A stretch of 64,000 nucleotides of DNA from Lachnospiraceae bacterium (GCA_018384375.1 JAHAYJ010000023.1:1-64000); one strand, 5' to 3'; counted from the stretch's first letter, positions 36,797 through 46,413 are shown. The notes: generated by a model not told the origin, from the letters alone. Translations and numbers: made by a program.

Positions 36797-37339
36797 CTAT
36801 CTTTCCCGGTTCTCCTCAGTAATGCCACATGCCCTGCAGAACATTCCGGTAATGTCCTCTTCGCTTTCCCGGGTTCCGTTCTGGATCCACTTGATTGCTG
36901 TATTAAACAAAGCCCCCATATACATGTACAGCTCATATCTCTCGATCGATCTGCTGGACATATTTCCTGCAACCTCTTCATGAAATTGATTCAATTTTTC
37001 CAAAAGAATTGAGCCGTAACCAAAATGATAGAGGTCTAAAACAAAGTTTCCATATCTTTTAAAGTAAGCAAAGCTTCTGCGTATGTTTTCATAGGTATAG
37101 TAATTTGTCTCATTAGTATCGATCGTACTGCGGAATTCCTCCAGAATATCCTCGATCAGCGTAAGCAGCACATCCTCCTTGGAATCATAGTTCCGATAAA
37201 AGGATACCCTCGCGACACCGGCAGTTCTGATGATTTCCGAAATTGTAATATCAGAAAAACTCTTCTGATGCATCAAGCTGAATAGTGCCATCGTAATCCC
37301 CTTCTTCACACGCAAATTTGCTTCTTTTCTCTTATCCAT
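36797..37339 (-). CDS. TetR/AcrR family transcriptional regulator
   Basis: VKKGITMALFSLMHQKSFSDITISEIIRTAGVARVSFYRNYDSKEDVLLTLIEDI. Confidence 0.85.
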   Translation of the reverse strand: MDKRKEANLRVKKGITMALFSLMHQKSFSDITISEIIRTAGVARVSFYRNYDSKEDVLLTLIEDILEEFRSTIDTNETNYYTYENIRRSFAYFKRYGNFVLDLYHFGYGSILLEKLNQFHEEVAGNMSSRSIERYELYMYMGALFNTAIKWIQNGTRESEEDITGMFCRACGITEENRER

Positions 37340-37355
37340 ACTTTCTCCGTCTCTA

Positions 37356-37422
37356 AAGTGATACAATATTGCTTTTTTTGTACCACTTTCAGTTCTTGTT
37401 GAATCCTTTTTCATGTGGTACA
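37356..37422. promoter_or_regulatory. Repeated operator-like element AAGTGRTACAA (three copies) in the tetR/degV intergenic region
   Basis: AAGTGATACAA 37356-37366, inverted TTGTACCACTT 37378-37388, GTGGTACA 37415-37422. Confidence 0.45.
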
Positions 37423-37478
37423 GTTGTTTCACATTATTCTACCAAAGATGACCTATTTGTCAATGACAAGGAGACCTT

Positions 37479-38351
37479 ATGAAAACAGCTATTTTAACGG
37501 ATACCAACAGCGGAATCACTGTGGAAGAAGGACAGATAAAAGGGATCTACGTGCTTCCCATGCCTGTCATCATTGAAGGGAACTGCTATTTAGAGGGCAT
37601 CAATATCACCCATGAACAGCTCTATCAGGCTATGATGAATGATAAAGAGGTCTCCTCCGCTCAGCCATCTCCCGGAGATGTCATGGCAATGTGGGATGCC
37701 ATTTTTGATGATGGCTATGATGAGATCCTTTATATTCCCATGTCCAGCAGCTTAAGCGGCTCCTGTCATAACGCCATACAGCTTGCCCTGGAATATGATT
37801 CTAAAGTGATAGTTGTAGATAATCACCGGATTTCCGTCACATTGATGGAATCCGTATTTGATGCAAAGGCTCTTGCTGGCAAAGGACTTTCTGCCCGTGA
37901 AATAAAAGCATATCTGGAGGAACAGGCCTATCAGGCGAGCATTTATATCACGGTTGATTCTCTGAAATATCTGAAGAAGAGCGGACGCATTACTCCTTCC
38001 GCAGCAGCTGTGGCAAGCATTCTTAATATCAAACCGGTACTTTCCATTCAGGGCGAGAAACTGGAGCTTTTTGCCAAGACAAGGGGTATCAGACAGAGTG
38101 AGAAGAAAATGCTGGAAGCCCTGCAAAATGATCTTGCAACCCGTTTCTTTGAAATTCCCGCAGAAAGATTACAGATCGGCACTGCCGGAACCTTTGAGAA
38201 AAAGGAAGATGCCGAAAAGTGGCTTGCTTTTGTCCAATCTGCTTTTCCTCAAAGCTCTGTTTACTATTTTCCTCTTTCCTGCAGCATCGCTTGCCATGTC
38301 GGCATCAATGCTTTGGGCATCGGGGTATCCGTCCTTGCGGAGCGCAATTGA
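37479..38351 (+). CDS. DegV family fatty-acid-binding protein
   Basis: MKTAILTDTNSGI, LYIPMSSSLSGSCHNA, IYITVDSLKYLKKSGRI. Confidence 0.93.
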   Translation: MKTAILTDTNSGITVEEGQIKGIYVLPMPVIIEGNCYLEGINITHEQLYQAMMNDKEVSSAQPSPGDVMAMWDAIFDDGYDEILYIPMSSSLSGSCHNAIQLALEYDSKVIVVDNHRISVTLMESVFDAKALAGKGLSAREIKAYLEEQAYQASIYITVDSLKYLKKSGRITPSAAAVASILNIKPVLSIQGEKLELFAKTRGIRQSEKKMLEALQNDLATRFFEIPAERLQIGTAGTFEKKEDAEKWLAFVQSAFPQSSVYYFPLSCSIACHVGINALGIGVSVLAERN

Positions 38352-38437
38352 CTTTATCAGCATTTCCCTCTATAATTTTTCATATGTGCCATTCAGGCAT
38401 CTATCAATAAAGGCATTGCAGCTTTTAAGGAGCACTT

Positions 38438-39994
38438 ATGAGTATATTAAATGTAGAACATCTAACCCACGGGTTTGGAGACCGTGCCATCTTTCAGGAC
38501 GTCTCCTTTCGTCTCTTAAAAGGGGAACACATCGGCTTAATCGGAGCCAACGGAGAGGGAAAATCCACCTTTATGAATATCATTACCGGAAAGCTTATGC
38601 CGGATGAAGGCAAGATTGAATGGGCAAAAAATGTCCGCGTAGGCTACCTGGACCAGCATACTGTCCTCAAGAAAGGCATGTCCGTCAGAGATGTACTTGC
38701 TTCTGCCTTTGATTTCCTTTTTGAACTGGAAGCACAGATGAACGAGATCTGTGATAAAATGGGCGAAGCTTCCGAGGAAGAACTGGAGCAATATATGGAG
38801 GATCTTGGAACCATCCAGGATCTTCTGACTGTGCATGACTTCTATCTCATTGATTCCAAGGTGGAGGAGGTTGCAAGAGCCCTGGGACTTCTGGAGCTTG
38901 GTCTTGACAAGGATGTAACCGATTTAAGCGGCGGGCAGCGCACCAAGGTTCTTCTGGGCAAGCTTCTGCTGGAAAAGCCTGACATTCTGCTTCTTGACGA
39001 GCCCACCAACTATCTGGATGTGGAACATATTGAGTGGCTGAAGCGCTACCTGAATGATTACGAGAATGCTTTTATCCTAATCTCTCATGACATTCCTTTT
39101 TTAAACAGCGTCATTAATCTGATTTACCATATGGACAATCAAAAGCTTGACCGTTATCCCGGAGATTACGACAAGTTCCAGGAGGTCTATGCCATGAAAA
39201 AGGCGCAGCTTGAAGCTGCCTACAATAAACAACAAAAGGAAATTGCAGATCTGAAGGACTTTGTTGCCAGAAACAAAGCAAGGGTTGCTACCCGCAACAT
39301 GGCAATGTCCCGTCAGAAGAAACTGGATAAAATGGATGTGATCGAGCTTGCAGGAGAAAAGCCCAAGCCGGAATTTCATTTTCGGGAGGCCAGGACGCCC
39401 GGACGCTATATCTTCCGTACAAATAAGCTGATAATCGGCTATGAGGAACCACTCTCCTCTCCCTTAAATCTGGAAATGGAGCGCGGTCAGAAAATCGTTC
39501 TCACCGGTGCCAACGGTATCGGAAAAACCACTCTTTTAAAGAGCATTTTAGGGCTGATTCCACCGATCAGCGGCAGTGTAGAACAGGGTGACTATCTGAG
39601 TATCGGCTATTTTGAGCAGGAAATGGATCAAAGCATTTCCACTACCTGTATTGAGGAAATCTGGAAGGAATTTCCGGGCTTCACTCAGTACGAAGTGCGC
39701 TCCGCCCTTGCCAAATGCGGACTGACCACCAAGCACATTGAAAGTCTGGTCAAGGTACTCTCCGGCGGCGAGCAGGCGAAAGTCAGATTATGTAAACTAA
39801 TTAATCGTGATACCAACATCCTCCTTCTGGATGAGCCCACCAATCATCTGGATGTGGATGCCAAGGCAGAATTGAAGCGTGCCTTGCAGGAATATAAAGG
39901 CAGTATTCTGATGGTATGCCATGAGCCGGATTTCTATGAGGGTCTGGCTACTGATGTGTGGGACTGCACCAAATGGACAACGAAGCTGTTTTAA
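38438..39994 (+). CDS. ABC-F family ATP-binding protein
   Basis: Two ABC domains without TM (GANGEGKST, LSGGQRTKV, LLDEPTNYLD; GANGIGKTT, LSGGEQAKV, LLDEPTNHLD). Confidence 0.93.
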   Translation: MSILNVEHLTHGFGDRAIFQDVSFRLLKGEHIGLIGANGEGKSTFMNIITGKLMPDEGKIEWAKNVRVGYLDQHTVLKKGMSVRDVLASAFDFLFELEAQMNEICDKMGEASEEELEQYMEDLGTIQDLLTVHDFYLIDSKVEEVARALGLLELGLDKDVTDLSGGQRTKVLLGKLLLEKPDILLLDEPTNYLDVEHIEWLKRYLNDYENAFILISHDIPFLNSVINLIYHMDNQKLDRYPGDYDKFQEVYAMKKAQLEAAYNKQQKEIADLKDFVARNKARVATRNMAMSRQKKLDKMDVIELAGEKPKPEFHFREARTPGRYIFRTNKLIIGYEEPLSSPLNLEMERGQKIVLTGANGIGKTTLLKSILGLIPPISGSVEQGDYLSIGYFEQEMDQSISTTCIEEIWKEFPGFTQYEVRSALAKCGLTTKHIESLVKVLSGGEQAKVRLCKLINRDTNILLLDEPTNHLDVDAKAELKRALQEYKGSILMVCHEPDFYEGLATDVWDCTKWTTKLF

Positions 39995-40004
39995 ACTGGC
40001 ACAT

Positions 40005-40838
40005 TCACCTAAATGAGATCGTGTCAATATGATACGCTCTTGCTATATCGGAGAAGGCGGAGAGCAATTCTTCCGACGGGGTAGTCATACGAGCTGCGAA
40101 GGAAAACCCTGATACAGCTATATCCTCTTTTCGGATACTCTCATACTGTTCATCGGGTGTCGGCATCCCCAGCTTCTCATACTTATCCATTCCAAGCTTA
40201 TGATAGGGCAGAAATTCCAGTTTTGCCTCCGGGACATATTTTTGCAAAAAGCTACAGGTCGCATGAATATTGTTCTCAAACGCATTTACACCTACTATGA
40301 CAGGAATCCGAACCACCAGTGGGATCCCCAGTTGCCCGACTTTCTTCAGATTTTCTTTGATGATTTGATTAGATACCCCTGTAAAGCTTTGATGCAGCCT
40401 GTCATCCATAAGCTTTAGATCAAAAAATATCAGATCCATTTTTTCCAAAATGTCTCTAACCTGTTCAAAATTGAAATAGCCACAGGTCTCTATGGATAGC
40501 TTATACCCTTTATCATAAAATCGCTCTGTCATAGACCGTAAAAAGCCCTGTTGTATTGTGGCTTCTCCACCGGAAAACGTAATTCCACCATCACAACGCC
40601 TGAAAAAAAGAGCTTGTCTTGAAACCACTGCTTCCACTTCCTGTAAAGTCATTTTATGGGCCTTATCCCGATAAGCCATGTTTTCCGGATTGCAACACCA
40701 TATACAATGCAAAGGACAGCCGCACAAAAATATGGTTGTGCGGATCCCCTCTCCATCATTAACAGAAAAATTTTGTAATTGCATCACATATCCTGTCTCT
40801 TCTCTCAAAAGCGCACTGCTTTGTATCTTCTTTGGCAT
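40005..40838 (-). CDS. Glycyl-radical enzyme activating protein (radical SAM, short PflA-like form)
   Basis: NDGEGIRTTIFLCGCPLHCIWCCNPE and ITFSGGEATIQ; no ferredoxin-like Cys cluster insert. Confidence 0.9.
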   Translation of the reverse strand: MPKKIQSSALLREETGYVMQLQNFSVNDGEGIRTTIFLCGCPLHCIWCCNPENMAYRDKAHKMTLQEVEAVVSRQALFFRRCDGGITFSGGEATIQQGFLRSMTERFYDKGYKLSIETCGYFNFEQVRDILEKMDLIFFDLKLMDDRLHQSFTGVSNQIIKENLKKVGQLGIPLVVRIPVIVGVNAFENNIHATCSFLQKYVPEAKLEFLPYHKLGMDKYEKLGMPTPDEQYESIRKEDIAVSGFSFAARMTTPSEELLSAFSDIARAYHIDTISFR

Positions 40839-40855
40839 TACTCTCTCCTGATTAT

Positions 40856-43225
40856 TTAAAACTCAGCATGCTCTGTTCTGGCTATGATAGCATCCTGCAG
40901 GGATTTGGACAGATTTACAAATTGTGTGCTGTACCCTGCCACGCGCACCAACAAATCTCTGTAATCCTCCGGTTTCTCCTGCGCCGCCCGCAGAACCTTA
41001 CTTGATAATGTATTAAACTGCACATGAAATGCTCCCAGGGAAAAGAAATTCTGAATCGTTGCCCCAAGATTTGCCTGTCCGCGTTTCGTGCTGACAAGCT
41101 CCTGATTCAACCGAAGGTTTAACAGCGTACCGCCGGAGTGTACCTCCTGATTCAGCTTGGCTGCAGAACGCATGGCAGCCAGCGGAGTGGAGGTATCGCT
41201 TCCCACATAGGGTGATACTCCTTCGCTGGAGGGCTCACCGCATTTGCGCCCGCAGGGCGTTGCTCCCAACACACGCCCCATGGGGATATAATTGCTGATA
41301 CCCATAAATGCTGTTGTAAAGGGCGCTCCAAAAATGTCCTTGTACCCATGAATTTCATGGTAAAAGAAATTTGCTATCTTTACTGCAATCTGATCCACAT
41401 ACGGATCATCATTTCCATACTTCGGAACCGCCTGTGCCTTCTTTCGCAGCCACTCATAGCCTTCCCAGTCTGCCCTTAGGGCTTGTACCAGTTCCCCCAT
41501 TGTACATACCTGTTCCTCGAACACCAATTTCTTCACTGCTGCCAGTGAGTTCGCCGTAACAGCCAGACCAATTCCGGTGATGACAGGCCCCACATTGTAT
41601 TTTGCTCCGCCCTTACTTAAATCAACTCCCTTTTCCATGCAAGCCTCTATGCAAGAGCTTAAGAAGGGTCTGGGAACCATCTCCTTGTGAATTCTCTGGG
41701 CTGTGGTGGTAAGAACAATACTATGGTAGCATAGATTTTTAAATTGTCTGAAGAAGGCTTCCTCTACCTCGCCATAGCTGGTAAACTCTGCAGCAGGTTT
41801 CTCCGTAAGTCCCATCTGTTTACCGGTCATTAAGCTTTTTCCTTCATTTAATGCATATTCAATTGCTGAGCCGAAATTCATGTTTACAGCTGCCGTCCAT
41901 TCACCGGTTTTACGAAAATGTGGTACAACGCATCCACAATTGTTCCAGTCCCTGGCATCATCCGGCTCATAGCCGGCATTGATCAGCATCTGATAGCCGG
42001 CGCTATCATTGTGAATTGCCGGAAAACCTGTTCCGGTGCTGACAAGATGTGTAACAGCCGCCATAAATTCTTCCGGGCAATCCTGATGCACGCGAACGCT
42101 GAGTCCCGGTTGATGCGTCTTAGTCTCCTCCGTTGCCTTCAATGCCATATAAGTCATAGCATTGGTACCGTCTGATCCATCCCGCTTTTTCCCCCCTACT
42201 GTGAGGTTCTGAAACTGATTATAGCCTGCAAAGTAATCTGCTGTATTGGCAGAAATCGTCCATACCCATTCGGAATACTTTAACCACAGAGCGTCCACAA
42301 GCTCCTGTGCAAACTCCGGTGTTATTCTTTTCTTTGCCAGATCCTCCTCATAATAAGGATCTGTATACTGGTCAAACCGTCCCGGATTTAAGGATAACGG
42401 GTTCTCTGACAGGATGCCCCCGATCTGCGTAAACCACATAAACTGTAATGCCTCATAGAAGGTTTCCGGAGAATGCTCAGGCACTTTCCGGCAATTTGAA
42501 GCAATAACAAGCAGCTCCTGTCTTCTCTTTTCATCCTTTTCGATCTTCGCCAGACGTTCTGCTTCATCTGCATAACGATTGGCATAAAGGATAATCCCTT
42601 TGGAAGTGAGAATCACGGAATCATAAAATTCCATCTTTTCCTGACTGTCAGCATCTGCATAAGAAAGTGCAGCCTTCTTCTCCTCCGCCTCCCTGATAAT
42701 ACCGCCAAACCCCTTAGGAAACAGTTGATCCTGATAATCCGGTGTCACCTCTCCTACTGCCTGACGCCACTTGGAGTCGTTGTCAAGAATACCGGTATCT
42801 ACACCAATCTTTGCAGTATCCTCCGGCAGTCTTGCTAAGAATGCCTCTTCCAAAGACTTTCCCTTCCAATATGGAAAAATCTCCTTTCTAACATACTCAC
42901 ACTGTTCCTTTGTCATCACATAAGGATCCTGTGCCCTGTCAGAAAAAGTATCCATTTCCCTATCCACCCATTTCCAGGAAAACTCCGGGGTAAGAATACC
43001 ACATTTGCGGAATTCCCCAATGGCGCCGACAATCAATTCCCCTTCAAAAATATGTACTCCCAGATTTGCACAGGTGTCATAAAAAGCCTGTGCTCTGCGT
43101 ATACATACAGGCTTTCCTTCCGTCTTCTTATGAGATTCTGTAAAAAGCTGCGCCCTCTCTGTAGAGATACAGGGTTTACTATTTACATAATTCAATCTGA
43201 TCTTTTCAATACGTTGTGTAATCAT
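40856..43225 (-). CDS. Glycyl radical enzyme (PFL-like), substrate unassigned
   Basis: C-terminal RVAGYSTQFVNLSKSLQDAIIARTEH; active-site region WNNCGCVVPHFRKTGEW; start trimmed to MITQRIEKI with GAGGAG RBS. Confidence 0.92.
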   Translation of the reverse strand: MITQRIEKIRLNYVNSKPCISTERAQLFTESHKKTEGKPVCIRRAQAFYDTCANLGVHIFEGELIVGAIGEFRKCGILTPEFSWKWVDREMDTFSDRAQDPYVMTKEQCEYVRKEIFPYWKGKSLEEAFLARLPEDTAKIGVDTGILDNDSKWRQAVGEVTPDYQDQLFPKGFGGIIREAEEKKAALSYADADSQEKMEFYDSVILTSKGIILYANRYADEAERLAKIEKDEKRRQELLVIASNCRKVPEHSPETFYEALQFMWFTQIGGILSENPLSLNPGRFDQYTDPYYEEDLAKKRITPEFAQELVDALWLKYSEWVWTISANTADYFAGYNQFQNLTVGGKKRDGSDGTNAMTYMALKATEETKTHQPGLSVRVHQDCPEEFMAAVTHLVSTGTGFPAIHNDSAGYQMLINAGYEPDDARDWNNCGCVVPHFRKTGEWTAAVNMNFGSAIEYALNEGKSLMTGKQMGLTEKPAAEFTSYGEVEEAFFRQFKNLCYHSIVLTTTAQRIHKEMVPRPFLSSCIEACMEKGVDLSKGGAKYNVGPVITGIGLAVTANSLAAVKKLVFEEQVCTMGELVQALRADWEGYEWLRKKAQAVPKYGNDDPYVDQIAVKIANFFYHEIHGYKDIFGAPFTTAFMGISNYIPMGRVLGATPCGRKCGEPSSEGVSPYVGSDTSTPLAAMRSAAKLNQEVHSGGTLLNLRLNQELVSTKRGQANLGATIQNFFSLGAFHVQFNTLSSKVLRAAQEKPEDYRDLLVRVAGYSTQFVNLSKSLQDAIIARTEHAEF

Positions 43226-43281
43226 AGTCTCCTCTTTTCTGCCTTTCGCACTTTTCTCAATTTCCGGTCTCATTATCATGC

Positions 43282-43293
43282 ATCGTGCACGAT
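43282..43293. promoter_or_regulatory. Perfect 12-bp palindrome ATCGTGCACGAT
   Basis: Between divergent GRE and GntR genes, just downstream of the predicted GRE start site. Confidence 0.55.
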
Positions 43294-43306
43294 TTATTTT
43301 ACATTT

Positions 43307-43335
43307 ACTATAGAATGTGCTATCATAATTGTCAA
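43307..43335 (-). promoter_or_regulatory. GRE operon promoter TTGACA-N17-TATAGT
   Basis: -35 43330-43335, -10 43307-43312. Confidence 0.7.
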
Positions 43336-43360
43336 TAAAAAATTTTCGAAAAGGAATCCT

Positions 43361-44023
43361 ATGAAATCTCTCAAAAACACGCAGACTACTCTCATTCAGA
43401 AACAAAGTATGCGGGAGCAGATCCTCTCTGTTCTTCGGACCTCCATTTTAAATCATACTTATCCCATGGGAAGCCGCCTCAACTTGGACGAGCTGCGCCG
43501 GGATCTGGGCGTAAGCAATACGCCCCTACGGGAAGCCATCAGTATTCTGGAAGGAGAAGGACTGGTCGAATACCGTACAAATATGGGTGTTTTCGTGGCT
43601 TCACCATCTAAGGAGGCACATTATTATCTCGCACAATATGTTTTGTTTCTGATGCTCAGTGCCTATGATTATTGCGTGGAAGCTGACAAAATAGACATCA
43701 TCTGTGAAGAAATGCAAAAAGAACTGGATAAACAGGCTATTTACGTCAAGAAGGGAGATATCTATCACTACGCTTTATGCTCTAACAATTTTGACCGCTG
43801 TATCATTGATGCTACAGAGAATCCCTGCCTGATCAAGAACTATGATCAAAATTTCAATCTGCTGACGCTCATGAATGCGGAATACGCAGAAAACGATAAG
43901 CATTCCATGAAGGTGTTCTTTCATCAGCACGAGCAAATTCTGGAGGCTATTCGCCAAAAGAAACCGGAATCTGTTCATGCTCTTTTGAAAGAACACTACT
44001 ATAAAGAGGATTGGATTCTCTAA
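43361..44023 (+). CDS. GntR family transcriptional regulator
   Basis: YPMGSRLNLDELRRDLGVSNTPLREAISILEGEGLVEYRTNMGVFV; start ATG at 43361 after AAGGAAT. Confidence 0.9.
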   Translation: MKSLKNTQTTLIQKQSMREQILSVLRTSILNHTYPMGSRLNLDELRRDLGVSNTPLREAISILEGEGLVEYRTNMGVFVASPSKEAHYYLAQYVLFLMLSAYDYCVEADKIDIICEEMQKELDKQAIYVKKGDIYHYALCSNNFDRCIIDATENPCLIKNYDQNFNLLTLMNAEYAENDKHSMKVFFHQHEQILEAIRQKKPESVHALLKEHYYKEDWIL

Positions 44024-44284
44024 TCTAGTTATCTTCTCAAAAGAAAAACATTTACACTAAATAGCAATTTCTTTATTCAGCTACTAAGGTAACCCAAATC
44101 GATTATTTCTCCAAACTGGAATTTAGCAAATATCCATTTCTATGCCCCGCTTGCTCAATTGCGAGTTTTCAGCTTCTTTTTCAAGCCTCCTCTTCTTACC
44201 CTTCGAACAAGAAACATAAAAATATCTTTGACCAGTATTTATCATAAAGCTCTATCGTAAAGATCATATCATCTTTTTATCATA

Positions 44285-44344
44285 TTGACTCTTCAGTCAA
44301 TCTATGTTAGTATATGCAATATAAAGTATTGACTGGCCAGTCAA
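44285..44344 (+). promoter_or_regulatory. Two TetR-type operators TTGACT-N4-AGTCAA with embedded promoter
   Basis: TTGACTCTTCAGTCAA 44285-44300 and perfect palindrome TTGACTGGCCAGTCAA 44329-44344; -35 TTGACT and -10 TAGTAT with 17-bp spacer. Confidence 0.75.
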
Positions 44345-44354
44345 AGGAGGGCAC

Positions 44355-44993
44355 ATGGCATTTGAAGCATTTGAAAAATTGTCAGCTGACAAAAAAGAAC
44401 TGATCCTTTCCGCAGGAATGAAAGAATTTTCGCAAAAGCCCTATAAAGAAGCAAGCACGGATTCCATTACAAAAGCATGTGGAATTTCAAAAGGTCTTTT
44501 GTTCCATTATTTTGGTTCCAAGAAGGCGTTTTACTTTTACTGTTTGGAGAGCGCAATGGAAAAACTGACTGCGCAGGCGCAGTCAAAAGAGGAAGTAAAC
44601 GATTTTTATGATATTTTGTTCTCTTCCATGGATCAAAAATTTGCTTTGTGTATTCATTACTATGATGAAATGCACATGGTTAACATGGCTTCCAGAGATG
44701 CGGCAACCGAAATTGTGCAGCAAAAAGCTGAAATGATGCAAAAATATGCGATTCAGATAAAAATGAAGTCAGCAGAAACCATTCGGAGGGCATTGCAGAC
44801 ATTGCATTTTAAGCATGACGAAAATTTGCAAATGACAGTGGAAGGGATATCTCTTTATATCAATGCAGTCCTAAATAAGTATTTGATTCAATATCAGACG
44901 ACACCGGATGCATTTTTCCAAAACAGGGATGCGATAAAGTCAGAAATGAAACAGTACTTAGATATGATGCTATTCGGTATTTGTCAAAAATGA
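44355..44993 (+). CDS. TetR/AcrR family transcriptional regulator
   Basis: KKELILSAGMKEFSQKPYKEASTDSITKACGISKGLLFHYFGSKKAFYFY. Confidence 0.9.
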   Translation: MAFEAFEKLSADKKELILSAGMKEFSQKPYKEASTDSITKACGISKGLLFHYFGSKKAFYFYCLESAMEKLTAQAQSKEEVNDFYDILFSSMDQKFALCIHYYDEMHMVNMASRDAATEIVQQKAEMMQKYAIQIKMKSAETIRRALQTLHFKHDENLQMTVEGISLYINAVLNKYLIQYQTTPDAFFQNRDAIKSEMKQYLDMMLFGICQK

Positions 44994-45048
44994 AAAAAGA
45001 ATCATTTCGCTACATCTGCCAAAAGTCAATCAAAGAGAGGGGATATCT

Positions 45049-46413
45049 ATGAAGAAAACCGGTATTTTCAAGGCTATGAAGCTTTGCAAAGATTATGAAA
45101 AAATGGACCTGCCGACAAAGAAAGCAACTACCCAGAAACGACTGCATGAAATGGTGGAATGGGCCAGAAAAAACAGTCCCTATTATGCAGAATTATACAA
45201 AAATTTGCCTGAGAACTATTCACTGACAGATTTGCCGACTGTGAACAAACGTCAGTTGATGGAGCATTGGAACGATTGGATTACTGATCGTAATCTTACG
45301 TTGTCAGAGGTCGAAAAATTTATGGAAGATCCGAATAATATCGGAAGAAAAATCAAGAACAAATACATGATATTTACAACCTCCGGTTCTACAGGTAATC
45401 CACTGGTCTCCATTTATGATGATACTGCCAACAATGTAATGGGAGGTATATGTGCATGTCGGAGCTATGCCAGAAAAGAAGATCTGATGTCGTTTATGAA
45501 GCGAGGCGGAAAAAGTATTGCGGTATTTGCAGATGAAGGCTTTTATTTAGGAAACAGCAGCATTCGCTCCCGATTGATCAAGATGCCCTGGAAGAAGAAA
45601 CAGCTGGCAATTTCAAGTGCACTTTATCCGGTAGAAAAAATTGTTCGTCAGCTGAATGCTTTTCAACCGGCCATGCTGGGTGGGTATCCGTCCAACCTGG
45701 AATTGCTGATCGATGAGGCAAAAGCGGGAAGACTTAACATTTCGCCGGTTATCATTATGACAGGTGGCGAATACTTATCAGATTCATTAAGACAGAACCT
45801 GGCAGAAACCTTTCATTGCTATGTTCAAACGTCCTACTCCTGTACGGAAGGCGGCACGGTGGCATGTGAATGCAGGCAGCAGCATTTTCATGTAAATGAG
45901 GATTGGCTGATCGTAGAACCGGTAGATTCTGAGGGCAGACCTGTGCCGGACGGCGTACAGTCCGACAAAATACTGTTGACGAATCTGTACAATTTTGCCC
46001 AGCCCTTCATCCGATATGAAGTGACCGATCGCGTTATTATACATCACGAAAAATGTGCATGCGGTAATCCGGCACCATGGCTGGAACTGGAAGGAAGAAC
46101 CGACGATGTGACTACCTTTACGGAAGAAGGAAAACAGATAAAAGTAGCCCCTCTGACAATTTATGCCGTACTAAAAGAAATTCATGAATTACGACGCTTT
46201 CAGGTATTGGTGCATCCCGAAAACAGAATCGAACTTCGCCTTGAGGTAAAAGAGGGCGTCCAGGAAAATGTTGCTTTCGAAATGGCCAAGACGAAACTGA
46301 AGGAATTTTTGGCAAGTCAGGGGATCATACAAATAAAGATTGAATTGTCCAAGGAGCCCCCAAAGCAGAATCCAAACAGTGGAAAATTTAAGCATATTAT
46401 CAATCTCATATAG
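45049..46413 (+). CDS. Phenylacetate-CoA ligase/CapK-like adenylate-forming protein
   Basis: YMIFTTSGSTGNPLVSIYDD, MTGGEYLSDSLRQNLAETFHCYVQTSYSCTEGG, LTNLYNFAQPFIRYEVTDRV. Confidence 0.83.
   Translation: MKKTGIFKAMKLCKDYEKMDLPTKKATTQKRLHEMVEWARKNSPYYAELYKNLPENYSLTDLPTVNKRQLMEHWNDWITDRNLTLSEVEKFMEDPNNIGRKIKNKYMIFTTSGSTGNPLVSIYDDTANNVMGGICACRSYARKEDLMSFMKRGGKSIAVFADEGFYLGNSSIRSRLIKMPWKKKQLAISSALYPVEKIVRQLNAFQPAMLGGYPSNLELLIDEAKAGRLNISPVIIMTGGEYLSDSLRQNLAETFHCYVQTSYSCTEGGTVACECRQQHFHVNEDWLIVEPVDSEGRPVPDGVQSDKILLTNLYNFAQPFIRYEVTDRVIIHHEKCACGNPAPWLELEGRTDDVTTFTEEGKQIKVAPLTIYAVLKEIHELRRFQVLVHPENRIELRLEVKEGVQENVAFEMAKTKLKEFLASQGIIQIKIELSKEPPKQNPNSGKFKHIINLI

Noticed and set aside
38438-39994. Antibiotic-resistance ABC-F call
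   Set aside because: Motifs support ABC-F only; nothing in the sequence distinguishes a resistance protein from housekeeping ABC-F translation factors.
40856-43225. Choline TMA-lyase (cutC) or diol dehydratase assignment for the GRE
   Set aside because: Active-site motif is GCVVP rather than GCVEP and no microcompartment genes are nearby.
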